Shown: one piece after another, positions 1-7,687 of the stretch
Layout: every line of letters starts with the position of its first letter
Position numbering within the stretch: position 1 is the stretch's first letter
Assembly (NCBI RefSeq): GCF_011045015.1
Contig: NZ_JAAKZY010000037.1
Span: 1-61,187 of the forward strand
Origin: Streptomyces scabichelini
Lineage (GTDB): Bacteria; Actinomycetota; Actinomycetes; Streptomycetales; Streptomycetaceae
DNA: 61,187 nt
Direction of reading: 5' to 3'
Made by a program: the position numbers and the translations under genes
Notes under the pieces: generated by a model
Database searches by the model: none
What the model was told of the DNA's origin: nothing
What the model saw: only the letters and a program-made list of their open reading frames with translations

Positions 1-40
1 GTGGGGGGTGGTGCTGATGGCGGCCGGGCGCGGGTTGGAT

Positions 41-85
41 GTGGCTGGTCGCGCAGTTCCCCGCGCCCCTGAAGGGCGCGGGGTG
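41..85 (-). repeat. Dispersed intergenic element, copy A
   Basis: The 30-bp core (positions 41-70, read on the minus strand) is identical to cores at 9601-9630, 9824-9853, 49832-49861 and 61071-61100. On the minus strand the element begins 7 nt after the RidA stop codon with a GC-rich hairpin (arms near 64-70 and 74-80) and then runs into the core tail ending CGACCAGCCAC. Position and orientation suggest a transcript-end element of the kinase-IclR-RidA operon. Confidence 0.75.
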
Positions 86-91
86 TGAGCC

Positions 92-514
92 TTAGTTGCT
101 CAGTACTGCCAGTGCGTCGATCTCGATCAAGAGACCTGCCGGGAGGCCTACGTAAACCGTTGTGCGGGCGGCGGGCGGCGCGGTGAGCCCCTGCTCCTCG
201 AAGTACTGGTTGTAGATCGCGTTCATCTCGGCGAAGTGGTCGACGTCCGTCAGGTAGACGCGGATCATCATCGCGTCGTCCCAGGTCGCGCCACCCTCTT
301 CGAGGACCGACTTGACGTTGGCGAGGGTCTGGAGGGTCTGCTCGCGCAGGGTCGGCCCGGCTGGCGTCGGCGGCTGTCCCTCCACGGCGGGCAGAAAGCC
401 GACCTGACCGGCGACCTGAAGGATGTTCCCCTTCTTGACTCCGTGCGAGAACTTGGCGGGCGGGGTGGTGTGGGTCTTCGGCGTGAGGGCGATCTTGTCC
501 GTCTTGTCCGTCAT
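92..514 (-). CDS. RidA family reactive-intermediate deaminase
   Basis: A 140-residue YjgF/YER057c/UK114 protein. Family members hydrolyse the reactive enamine or imine products released by PLP-dependent amino-acid dehydratases and deaminases to 2-oxo acids. Support: normal family length, the internal AGQVG segment, and the C-terminal RTTVYVGLP followed by LIEIDALA. The arginine in that RTTV segment is the usual carboxylate-binding residue. The start ATG overlaps the IclR stop in an ATGA, so it is the last gene of a three-gene operon. A PLP-type D-amino-acid deaminase is encoded divergently at 2729-4036 and is its likely source of imine substrate; that pairing is inference. The family call is secure, the substrate is not. 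Confidence 0.9.
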   Translation of the reverse strand: MTDKTDKIALTPKTHTTPPAKFSHGVKKGNILQVAGQVGFLPAVEGQPPTPAGPTLREQTLQTLANVKSVLEEGGATWDDAMMIRVYLTDVDHFAEMNAIYNQYFEEQGLTAPPAARTTVYVGLPAGLLIEIDALAVLSN

Positions 515-1302
515 GAGCTCGCTTCCTTGGGGTCTTTGAGGTTCTTGAGGTCCTTGAGGGGGGCGGTGCCGGAGTACTCGTGGCTGATGGTCTCGGCGGT
601 ACGCCGCACCAGCGGGAGCAGTGTGAGGAGTTCGTCGGCGGTGACGACGACGTTCGGCGCGGAGACCGACATGGCGGCGACGACGCGTCCGTCGGTGCCG
701 CGGATGGGGGCGCCCACGCAGTTGATGGACTCCTCGTGGCCACCGAGGTCGGTGGCCCAGCCCTGTTCGCGTACCGTCGCCAACTCCTTGAGGAAAGCAG
801 GGGCGTTGGGGATGGAACGGGCCGTGTACATGGGGTAGTCGAGCTTGTCCGCGAGGGTGCGGCGCTCGGTCTCGGGCAGGTCGGCGAGGAGGAGTTTCGC
901 GACGGCGGCGACCGTGATGGCGACCGGCTTTCCGATACGGGAGTACATGCGCACCGGGTAGCGGCTCTCGACCTTGTCGATGTAGAGGACCTCGCCCTCC
1001 TCGTACACGGCGAGGTGGACCGTGTGCCCGCACTGTTCGTTGAGGCGTACGAGATGAGGGTGGGCGATCTCGCGGATGTCCAGGTTCTCGACGGCCTCCT
1101 GGGCGAGGGCGAAGAGGCGGGCGCCGAGGCGGTAGCGCTGGTCGGACTGGCGGTAGACGAGGCCGTGCTCGTGGAGGGTGCGCAGGAGCCGGAGCGCGGT
1201 GGACTTGTGGACGCCGAGCCGCTCGGCGACCCGGCCGAGGTCGGCGGGGCCCTCGGCGAGCAGCGGCAGGATACTCAGGGCACGATCGACGGTCTGGCTC
1301 AT
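511..1302 (-). CDS. IclR family transcriptional regulator
   Basis: A 263-residue regulator with an N-terminal winged helix-turn-helix (about residues 5-65, including the recognition segment GVHKSTALRLL) and a C-terminal IclR effector-binding domain (about 80-250, with YIDKVES and a CVGAPIRG segment). I placed the start at the ATG next to a strong AGGAGG ribosome site rather than at more upstream in-frame codons. It overlaps the kinase stop by ATGA upstream and the RidA start by ATGA downstream. It probably controls its own operon and the divergent deaminase/D-aminoacylase operon through the palindrome at 2689-2709. IclR proteins in sugar-acid catabolism often respond to KDG-like acids, which would fit the linked kinase. 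Confidence 0.92.
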   Translation of the reverse strand: MSQTVDRALSILPLLAEGPADLGRVAERLGVHKSTALRLLRTLHEHGLVYRQSDQRYRLGARLFALAQEAVENLDIREIAHPHLVRLNEQCGHTVHLAVYEEGEVLYIDKVESRYPVRMYSRIGKPVAITVAAVAKLLLADLPETERRTLADKLDYPMYTARSIPNAPAFLKELATVREQGWATDLGGHEESINCVGAPIRGTDGRVVAAMSVSAPNVVVTADELLTLLPLVRRTAETISHEYSGTAPLKDLKNLKDPKEASS

Positions 1303-2555
1303 GGGGTACGTACCTCCTCCTTGGCCCGCGTCCACCCGGGGCCGAGTCGAAGTGTCCCCCACGCGTCGTCGTCCAGCGCGACCAGTCGGTCGGCGTGCTC
1401 GCGCGCGGGAGGCGCCCCGAGGTCATCGGGCACGGTGAGCGCGGCGGCGGCCATGAGATGCCCGTGCCGGATCCGTTCCCGCACGGGGAGCCCGCGAAGG
1501 GTCGCGGACAGGAATCCGGCGGCGAAGGCGTCCCCGGCGCCGACGTGCGCCACGACGTCCACGCGGAGGGCGGGGACGTGGGTGACGGTGTCGGTGGCAA
1601 TGGCGGTGACGGTGGCGGGACCGTGGGGAGGATCCTCGTGTGGCTCGCGTTCGAAGACGGTGGCGCCTCGGTCGCCCTCCTTGACGACCAGTAGCCGTGG
1701 CTCGGGCAGCGTCGCGCGGATCGCGGTGGGGCCACCGGTGACGCCCCAGGCGGCCTCGGCCTCGTCGGCGCCCACGAAGACGAGGTCGCTGCCGCGGGCC
1801 AGGTCGAGCAGGATGCGGCCCGCATCAGCCCGGTCGTGCCAGAGGTCCACGCGGTAGTTGACGTCGAAGGAGACGAGGGGGCGGCCGGGGCGGGGTGCCG
1901 TGAGGTTGCGGAGGAGGGCGAGGCAGTCGGCGGAGAGGGCGGCGGTGATGCCGGAGAGGTGGAGTACGCGGCCGGAACGGATCTCGTCACCGGGCATGTT
2001 CGCGGGGGACATGGCGGAGGCGGCGGACCCCGTGCGGTAGTAGACGACTTCGGCGGGTGAGTCCCCGTCGAAGCCCTCAATGGCGCCCCCAACGGCACCC
2101 TCGTCGGAGCGCCGGTCGGCGCCCCCGTCGGCGCCTCTGCCGGAGCACTCGTCGCCGCCCCTGCCGACGCCTCTGTCGGAGCCCCCGTCGGCGACCGGTT
2201 CACGGAGGTCCCCCGAGCCCTGCTCACCGTCGGTACCCGCCGCCGCCGTCAGCGCCCGCTTCCCCGCCGTACGGAAGTAGATGCCGGTCGGCCGGACCGG
2301 GTCGGTCTGGACCGCGCTCGTGTCGACGCCGTGCGCCGCGATCCGCTCCACCAGGTGCCGCCCGAAGCCGTCGGCGCCCACCCGGCTGACCCATTTCACG
2401 GAGTGCCCGGCGGCGGCAAGACCGCACGCCACGTTGGACTCCGCGCCGCCGATGCCCCGGTCGAAGGACGGTACGTCGGCGAGACGGCCCGGCCGCGAGG
2501 GCAGGAACGTGACCATGGACTCGCCGAGCGTGACGACGTCCACGGCAGCGTCCAC
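1299..2555 (-). CDS. PfkB family carbohydrate kinase, 2-keto-3-deoxygluconate kinase-like
   Basis: About 418 residues. The N-terminal VDVVTLGESMV and GGAESNVACGL segments and the C-terminal VGAGDAFAAGF (anion hole and catalytic Asp) define a ribokinase/PfkB kinase. The overall pattern is closest to 2-keto-3-deoxygluconate kinases, which make KDG 6-phosphate. Residues about 103-167 form a Gly/Asp/Arg-rich low-complexity insert, so the protein is roughly 100 residues longer than usual. The start is uncertain. GTG at 2555 or 2543 fits the family N-terminus but has no ribosome site. An ATC at 2592-2594 in the same frame has GAGGAG 8 nt upstream. First gene of the operon, with IclR and RidA overlapping downstream. 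Confidence 0.82.
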   Translation of the reverse strand: MDAAVDVVTLGESMVTFLPSRPGRLADVPSFDRGIGGAESNVACGLAAAGHSVKWVSRVGADGFGRHLVERIAAHGVDTSAVQTDPVRPTGIYFRTAGKRALTAAAGTDGEQGSGDLREPVADGGSDRGVGRGGDECSGRGADGGADRRSDEGAVGGAIEGFDGDSPAEVVYYRTGSAASAMSPANMPGDEIRSGRVLHLSGITAALSADCLALLRNLTAPRPGRPLVSFDVNYRVDLWHDRADAGRILLDLARGSDLVFVGADEAEAAWGVTGGPTAIRATLPEPRLLVVKEGDRGATVFEREPHEDPPHGPATVTAIATDTVTHVPALRVDVVAHVGAGDAFAAGFLSATLRGLPVRERIRHGHLMAAAALTVPDDLGAPPAREHADRLVALDDDAWGTLRLGPGWTRAKEEVRTP

Positions 2556-2635
2556 GGCAGGTTCGGGGCAGTCGGGTCCGGTGGGGGTAACGATGGCGGA
2601 GGCTCCTCGTCGTATCGCGGGTCTCAGCGGCTCCG

Positions 2636-2665
2636 TTGACCCGGCGTTGGCCGAGATGTTAGACA
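2636..2665 (+). promoter_or_regulatory. Predicted promoter of the deaminase/D-aminoacylase operon
   Basis: TTGACC (2636-2641), an 18-bp spacer and TAGACA (2660-2665) fit a vegetative promoter on the plus strand. Transcription would start near 2672, just upstream of the palindrome at 2689-2709. It overlaps the minus-strand promoter at 2656-2685. Confidence 0.5.
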
Positions 2666-2685
2666 GCAGTAAGCGACATACGCAA
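2656..2685 (-). promoter_or_regulatory. Predicted promoter of the kinase-IclR-RidA operon
   Basis: Read on the minus strand: TTGCGT (2685-2680), an 18-bp spacer, TAACAT (2661-2656). Its -10 region overlaps the -10 of the divergent promoter, so one bound protein could affect both operons. Confidence 0.45.
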
Positions 2686-2688
2686 TGA

Positions 2689-2709
2689 GCGTTGCACATA
2701 ATGCAACGC
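2689..2709. promoter_or_regulatory. Palindromic operator, probable IclR site
   Basis: GCGTTGCA, a 5-bp spacer (CATAA) and TGCAACGC form a perfect 8+8 inverted repeat. It lies between the divergent operons, directly downstream of the predicted plus-strand start site and next to the -35 of the minus-strand promoter. The IclR gene of the cluster is the obvious candidate binder; this is inference. Confidence 0.6.
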
Positions 2710-2728
2710 ACCTCAGCAGGGAGGCTCC

Positions 2729-4036
2729 ATGGCCGCCGACTCCGCCTCTGCCACCGCCGCAGAACGCCTCGCCGCGCTCGCGGAGGAACGCGTCGACCAC
2801 CGCTTCAAGGGCCTCCCTCCCGACGCCGACGGCCTGACGGTCGGCGAGTTGGCCGCCCAGCGCCGCAACCTCTTCACCGACGGCTTCACCACCCCCGTAC
2901 TCGCCCTCTCCGCCGAGCGCCTGGAGCACAACCTCCGGCTCATGGAGACGTACGCGAGCCGCCACGGCCTGTCCTTCGCCCCGCACGGCAAGACCTCGAT
3001 GGCCCCTCAGCTCTTCCACCGCCAGATCGAGCACGGCGCGTGGGGCATCACGCTGGCGGTTCCGCACCAGGTGCGGGTGGCACGTGCCTTCGGGATCCAA
3101 CGAGTCTTCCTGGCCAACGAGTTGGTGGACCCGGCCGCGCTGAAATGGGTCGCGTCGCAACTCGCCGCCGACCCGTCCTTCCGCTTCATCTGTTACGTCG
3201 ACTCCGTGCGCGGCGTGGAGCTGATGAACGCGGCGCTGCACGGATCGGCCCGCCCGGTGGACGTCGTCGTCGAGCTCGCCGCGGGCGAGGGCGCCAGGAC
3301 CGGCGTCCGTACCGAGGCGGAGTGCGCGGCGGTCGCGGACGCGGTGGCCGCCGTGGACACGCTGCGGCTGGTGGGCGTGGCGGGGTACGAGGGCGAGGTG
3401 CCGGACGCGAACCCGGAGCGGGTGCACGCGTGGCTGCGGCGTCTCGTCGCGCTCGCCGCCGACTTCGACAAGGCGGAGCGTTTCGCAGGTCTTGACGAGG
3501 TCGTCGTGAGCGCGGGCGGCAGCGGCTGGTTCGACGCGGTGGCCGACGTCTTCGCCGAGATTCCTGAACTCTCCCTCCCCGTGCTGAAGTTGCTGCGCTC
3601 CGGCGCGTACGTCTCGCACGACGACGGTCACTACCGCCGGATCACCCCCTTCACCCGCGTTCCCGAGGAAGGCGCCCTCCACCCCGCCTTCCGCCTCTGG
3701 GCGCAGGTCGTCTCCCGGCCCTCGCCTGACCAGGCCTTCGTCAACGCGGGCAAGCGGGACGCGGCGTACGACCTGGATCTTCCGGAGGCCCAGGCGGTCC
3801 GACGTGACGGCGACGGAGGCGGAGGCGGAGCCGAGCGGCCGGCGACCGGCATCACGGTCACCGGCCTGTCCGACCAGCACGGCTGGCTCCGTACGACCCC
3901 GGACGCGGACCTGCGGGTGGGCGACTGGCTCGGCATGGGCCTCTCCCACCCGTGCACGTCCTTCGACAAGTGGCAGCTGATTCCGCTCGTGGCGGCGGAC
4001 GGCACGGTGGTGGACTACGTCCGCACGTTCTTCTAG
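2729..4036 (+). CDS. PLP-dependent D-amino-acid deaminase, DSD1/D-threonine aldolase-like
   Basis: A 435-residue fold-type III PLP enzyme of the D-serine dehydratase (DSD1-like)/D-threonine aldolase group. Lys88 in the APHGKTSM segment is the likely Schiff-base lysine. The C-terminal SHPCTSFDKW (His407, Cys409) matches the family's metal-binding H-x-C pair. Such enzymes remove ammonia from D-amino acids and leave a 2-oxo acid through an enamine/imine intermediate. The start ATG has a GGGAGG site upstream. The D-aminoacylase gene follows 87 bp later on the same strand and RidA is divergent. With a KDG kinase in the cluster, D-glucosaminate is an attractive substrate, because its deamination gives KDG directly. 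That assignment is inferred. Confidence 0.82.
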   Translation: MAADSASATAAERLAALAEERVDHRFKGLPPDADGLTVGELAAQRRNLFTDGFTTPVLALSAERLEHNLRLMETYASRHGLSFAPHGKTSMAPQLFHRQIEHGAWGITLAVPHQVRVARAFGIQRVFLANELVDPAALKWVASQLAADPSFRFICYVDSVRGVELMNAALHGSARPVDVVVELAAGEGARTGVRTEAECAAVADAVAAVDTLRLVGVAGYEGEVPDANPERVHAWLRRLVALAADFDKAERFAGLDEVVVSAGGSGWFDAVADVFAEIPELSLPVLKLLRSGAYVSHDDGHYRRITPFTRVPEEGALHPAFRLWAQVVSRPSPDQAFVNAGKRDAAYDLDLPEAQAVRRDGDGGGGGAERPATGITVTGLSDQHGWLRTTPDADLRVGDWLGMGLSHPCTSFDKWQLIPLVAADGTVVDYVRTFF

Positions 4037-4101
4037 CCCACCAACTTCTAGCCCACCAAGAGGCGCGAACAACTCGACAGTTCGGGACTCGACAGTTCGG
4101 G
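4030..4101. repeat. Two 15-bp tandem duplications after the deaminase gene
   Basis: CTTCTAGCCCACCAA occurs at 4030-4044 and 4045-4059. The first copy contains the stop codon TAG and the second repeats it in frame. A different 15-mer, ACTCGACAGTTCGGG, occurs at 4072-4086 and 4087-4101. Both are perfect. Confidence 0.9.
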
Positions 4102-4123
4102 CGGAGCCCGGAAAGGCGGCACC

Positions 4124-5746
4124 ATGGATCTCGTCATCCGCGACGCGGAAGTCGTCGACGGCAGCGGCGACGCTTCCTACCGCGCCGACGTCGCCATCGA
4201 GGGCGGCCGTATCACCGCGATCGTCAAGGAGGCCGCGGCGGCCGGCTGTCTGCGGCCCACCGCCACCCGCGTCCTCGACGCCGAGGGCCTCGTCCTCTCC
4301 CCCGGCTTCATCGACATGCACGCCCACAGCGACCTCGCGCTGCTCCGGGACCCGGATCACAGTGCGAAGGTCGCGCAGGGGGTGACCCTCGAAGTCATCG
4401 GGCAGGACGGACTGTCGTACGCGCCGGTCGACGACCGTACGCTCGCCGAGGTGCGCCGCGCGATCACCGGCTGGAACGGCAACGGCGACGACATCGACTT
4501 CACGTGGCGTTCGGTGGGCGAGTACCTGGACCGCCTCGACCACGGCTTCGACGGCGAGGGCATCGCGGTGAACGCGGCGTACCTCGTCCCGCAGGGCACC
4601 GTCCGCATGCTGGCCGTCGGGTGGGAGGACCGCGAGGCGACGCCCCAAGAGCTGGACCGTATGCGGCAGTTGGTCGCCGAGGGGATGGAGCAGGGCGCCG
4701 TGGGTCTGTCCTCCGGGCTGACGTACACCCCCGGCATGTACGCCAAGGACGCCGAACTCACCGAGCTGTGCCGGGTGGTGGCCGAGTACGGCGGCTACTA
4801 CTGCCCGCATCACCGCTCGTACGGAGCGGGCGCCCTGGACGCGTACAAGGAGATGGTGGCGCTGACGCGCACCGCGAACTGCCCCCTCCATCTCGCCCAC
4901 GCCACCATGAACTTCGGCGTGAACAAGGGGAAGGCCCCGGATCTGCTGGCCCTCCTCGACGACGCGCTCGCCTCGGGGGCGGACATCAGCCTGGACACGT
5001 ACCCGTACACCCCCGGCTGCACAACCCTCGTGGCCATGCTGCCCAGTTGGGCGAGCGAGGGCGGTCCCGAGGCGATCCTCGCCCGGCTGAAGGACGACGA
5101 CACCGCCGAACGGATCCGTCACCACATGGAGGTCGTCGGAGCGGACGGCTGCCACGGCGTGCCCATCGAGTGGGACACGATCGAGATCTCGGGTGTGTCG
5201 GAGCCGGCCCTCGCGCCCTACGTGGGCCGCACGGTCCAGCAGTCCGCCGACGAGCGCGGCGAGGCCCCCTGGACCACCGCCCGCCGTCTTCTCCTCGACG
5301 ACGGCCTCGGCTCGACGATCCTCCAGCACGTGGGCCACGAGGAGAACGTCCAGGAGATCATGCGCCACCGCGTGCACACGGGCGGCTCCGACGGCATCCT
5401 CCAGGGCGACAAGCCGCACCCGCGCGCGTACGGGACGTTCCCGCAGTATCTCGGGCGGTACGTGAGGGAGTTGGGCGTCCTCACCCTTGAGGAATGCGTC
5501 GCGCATCTCACCTCACGCCCGGCCGCGCGCCTCCGTCTGGCCGACCGCGGCCTGGTCCGCGAGGGCCACCGCGCCGACCTGGTCCTCTTCGACCCGGCCA
5601 CGGTCGCCGCGGGCTCGACCTTCGAGACTCCGCGCACGCTGCCGGCCGGCATCCCGTACGTCCTCGTCGACGGCCGTTTCGCCGTCGAGGACGGCCGACG
5701 CACGGACGTACTGGCGGGGCGGGCGGTCCGCCGGACTGCCGGGTAA
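4124..5746 (+). CDS. N-acyl-D-amino-acid deacylase (amidohydrolase)
   Basis: A 540-residue amidohydrolase-superfamily protein with the D-aminoacylase layout: a small beta-sandwich from the N-terminus (MDLVIRDAEVVDG), the metal motif FIDMHAHSD (His66, His68), further His-rich strands in the barrel, and a C-terminal ADLVLFDP return to the sandwich. It should release D-amino acids from N-acyl-D-amino acids. At the usual zinc-ligand position after EVIG, the common GNCG is replaced by GQDG, so the classical cysteine is absent. This substitution may mark a different substrate group. It lies in an operon with the PLP deaminase, whose substrate it would supply. A GGAAAGG ribosome site precedes the ATG. 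Confidence 0.88.
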   Translation: MDLVIRDAEVVDGSGDASYRADVAIEGGRITAIVKEAAAAGCLRPTATRVLDAEGLVLSPGFIDMHAHSDLALLRDPDHSAKVAQGVTLEVIGQDGLSYAPVDDRTLAEVRRAITGWNGNGDDIDFTWRSVGEYLDRLDHGFDGEGIAVNAAYLVPQGTVRMLAVGWEDREATPQELDRMRQLVAEGMEQGAVGLSSGLTYTPGMYAKDAELTELCRVVAEYGGYYCPHHRSYGAGALDAYKEMVALTRTANCPLHLAHATMNFGVNKGKAPDLLALLDDALASGADISLDTYPYTPGCTTLVAMLPSWASEGGPEAILARLKDDDTAERIRHHMEVVGADGCHGVPIEWDTIEISGVSEPALAPYVGRTVQQSADERGEAPWTTARRLLLDDGLGSTILQHVGHEENVQEIMRHRVHTGGSDGILQGDKPHPRAYGTFPQYLGRYVRELGVLTLEECVAHLTSRPAARLRLADRGLVREGHRADLVLFDPATVAAGSTFETPRTLPAGIPYVLVDGRFAVEDGRRTDVLAGRAVRRTAG

Positions 5747-5758
5747 CCGCCCGCCGTC

Positions 5759-5860
5759 CGCGCCCCAAAGGGGCGCGGGGCTGTGACATATGCGGCTCCG
5801 CCGCGTGGGCGCGACCAGCCACGACGGACCCGCAGCTTCGAACCGCACTTCCAGCGGAGC
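5759..5860 (+). repeat. Dispersed intergenic element, long variant, copy B
   Basis: Begins 13 nt after the D-aminoacylase stop with GCGCCCC-AAA-GGGGCGC, continues through a second small hairpin (GCGGCTCCGCCGC) and ends in GCGCGACCAGCCAC plus a tail. Nearly the same roughly 110-bp arrangement recurs at 55081-55191. It sits between convergent genes and probably serves as a transcript end. Confidence 0.75.
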
Positions 5861-5861
5861 G

Positions 5862-6833
5862 CTAGGGCTTGGGAAGGGTGCAGCCTGGCCGGCTCAGGTC
5901 GATCTTGTTGTCGAGGCCGACGCACGGGACGATCTGGTACGTCTGCTGGGCGTAGTTGATGCCCTGGCGGACGGTGACCTCGCCGCTCTCGTCGACCTCA
6001 CAGGGGTTGTTGTCGGTGCAGCGGGCGCCGTCCTCGTTGCCGGTGTTGTTGACGGCGACGACCTTGCCGGTGGCGTCGTCGATGACGGGCGAACCGGACG
6101 TACCGCCGATGGTGTTACAGGCGGAGGTGTAGCGGACCGAGTCCTTCCAGGTCCAGGCACCTTCCTTCAGGCGGTACGCGAAGCCGTCGACGTCGCAGCT
6201 GTAGGTGCGCTTCCAGTAGCCGGAGACGACGGTGATGGCGGTACCGGCGGTGGGGCGCGCGGAGTTGAGTTCCAGGGCCTGTATGCCGTACGAGTCCTTG
6301 ATCTGCTGGTACGTGCTGGTCAGCTGGTACAGCGAGACGTCGGTGTCCGTCATCGTCGAGTACGCGATCTTGCTCGCCTGGAGGGTCGCGACGCGCGTAC
6401 CGGCGGAGTTGAGCAGGCCGAAGGTGCGGCTGGACGGCTGGTCGACGATGACCTCACCCGGCTCGGGGAAGCCGCTCTCCAGACAGTGGCCGTTGGACAT
6501 CACCAGGGCCGGGTCGTTGTCCTCCGAGTCGGGGAGCCGTATGACCGAACCGGAGCAGTTGCTGAGCGAGACGGTGCCGGCAAAGTTCACGGCTCGGGCC
6601 GACGGCGCGGCGGCCCTGGACAGGTTCGCCGTCGTGGACGTGACCACGTCATGGGCCACCGATGTGACCGTGTCCGGGTCCACGCCCTTGCCCACGGTCG
6701 CGGCCGCGGGCTCGGCCGCGACGGCGCGCGCCTCGTCGGCGGGTGTCATGACCGTGGGGGCCGCGACCGTGGGCGCCGCGCCGATCCCGGCGAGTGCCAG
6801 GACGCCGAGCGCGGCAACGAGAGGTTTTCTCAT
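5862..6833 (-). CDS. Secreted trypsin-like serine protease (S1 family)
   Basis: A 323-residue exported protein. A Sec signal peptide (MRKPLVAALGVLALAGIGAAP, cleavage near residue 25) is followed by a propeptide-like Ala-rich stretch and a chymotrypsin-fold domain. The triad is visible as His in MSNGHCLE, Asp in TDTDVSLYQL and Ser in IGGTSGSPV. Several paired cysteines suggest disulfides. I chose the ATG at 6833 because it gives a clean signal peptide and has GAGGGGA upstream; more upstream in-frame codons give an implausible leader. Stand-alone gene, convergent with the D-aminoacylase operon across copy B of the dispersed element. The substrate cannot be predicted. Confidence 0.9.
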   Translation of the reverse strand: MRKPLVAALGVLALAGIGAAPTVAAPTVMTPADEARAVAAEPAAATVGKGVDPDTVTSVAHDVVTSTTANLSRAAAPSARAVNFAGTVSLSNCSGSVIRLPDSEDNDPALVMSNGHCLESGFPEPGEVIVDQPSSRTFGLLNSAGTRVATLQASKIAYSTMTDTDVSLYQLTSTYQQIKDSYGIQALELNSARPTAGTAITVVSGYWKRTYSCDVDGFAYRLKEGAWTWKDSVRYTSACNTIGGTSGSPVIDDATGKVVAVNNTGNEDGARCTDNNPCEVDESGEVTVRQGINYAQQTYQIVPCVGLDNKIDLSRPGCTLPKP

Positions 6834-6982
6834 GTGGGGGTCCCCTCTTACGACTTGGGCGACCGGAGAATTTCCGGCCGCCCGATGCATTGTCATGCGC
6901 ATTGTGATCGCAGAGGGGCGTATGAGCAAGGAGTTGTTTCAGGCGGGGCGTTGTTATCGTCGATGTACAACCTGATCAGCGG

Positions 6983-7687
6983 CTACTTGGGGTCTTTGGT
7001 GGGGCGTTGGCCGCGGCCGGGGTTCTCGTCCGAGTTGCCGCGGTCGGGCTCGCTCGTGGTGGTGGGGGCCGCGGTCGTGGGCGGCTCGGTGGTGGAATCA
7101 CCGGAGCGATCGGACTCGTCGCCCGCCTCGCCCCCGTCGTCCTTGCCGGGCCGGGAGTCTCCCGGTGAGGGGCTCACCGAGGCGCCGTCCGAGGCGACGG
7201 GTGACACCCCCTCCGGCCTCTCGGTCGACGTGCCGGACGGGTCGGCCGACGAGCCTGCCGCGCCGGGCCCGGCCGCGGCCGACGGGGACTGCCGGGCCTT
7301 CGGCGACTGCCGGTCGTCCACCCCGGAGGACTCGGAACCGAAGAGCCCGGCGACGACAACGGCGAGGAGTACGACACCCGCCACGCAGCCGGCGACGACC
7401 CCACGGCGGATCAGCCGGGCCCGGCGGCGGCGCGCCAGCTGCTCGCGGCGGTCCGGACGGTCTGAGGGGCCGGACTCGTCGGGCGCGTCGGCCGCGTCGG
7501 GCGCGTCGGGCGCGTCGGCCGCGTCCGTCACGTCGATGCGGACCGTGTCGTCGTACGCGTTCTGCCACCCGTGCGCGACCGCCGGGTCCGCGTACTCGTC
7601 GTACGCCGCCGGGGTCGTGTCGCCGTACGGGTGGTACACCATCGGCGCGCTCTGGGGTTCGCCGTTCTCCCGGTTCGCGCTGTTCAT
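6983..7687 (-). CDS. Single-pass membrane protein with disordered arms
   Basis: A 234-residue protein of unknown function. The first 90 residues are polar and acidic, with a repeated Ala-Asp-Ala-Pro-Asp run encoded by a repetitive stretch near 7474-7530. An RRRRARLIRRG patch then precedes one hydrophobic helix (about 95-115), and a Ser/Pro/Thr/Asp-rich tail probably lies outside the cell. No enzyme motif is visible. The positive-inside rule favours a cytoplasmic N-terminus. Upstream, a 13-bp sequence containing CGTACG occurs twice (7688-7700 and 7724-7736), possibly part of its control region. Low-complexity composition makes homology-based naming unsafe. Confidence 0.65.
   Translation of the reverse strand: MNSANRENGEPQSAPMVYHPYGDTTPAAYDEYADPAVAHGWQNAYDDTVRIDVTDAADAPDAPDAADAPDESGPSDRPDRREQLARRRRARLIRRGVVAGCVAGVVLLAVVVAGLFGSESSGVDDRQSPKARQSPSAAAGPGAAGSSADPSGTSTERPEGVSPVASDGASVSPSPGDSRPGKDDGGEAGDESDRSGDSTTEPPTTAAPTTTSEPDRGNSDENPGRGQRPTKDPK

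Noticed and set aside
92..2227. A single long protein covering RidA, IclR and part of the kinase gene
   Set aside because: Only the last 140 residues match a family. The rest reads through the IclR and kinase genes in the wrong frame.
2624..5506. A 960-codon minus-strand open frame opposite the deaminase and D-aminoacylase genes
   Set aside because: It is the antisense shadow of two well-supported genes; high GC removes stop codons on the other strand. Its translation has no family signal.
5759..5860. Possible insertion-sequence end or MITE
   Set aside because: No terminal inverted repeats or target duplications are seen, and most copies keep one orientation after stop codons.
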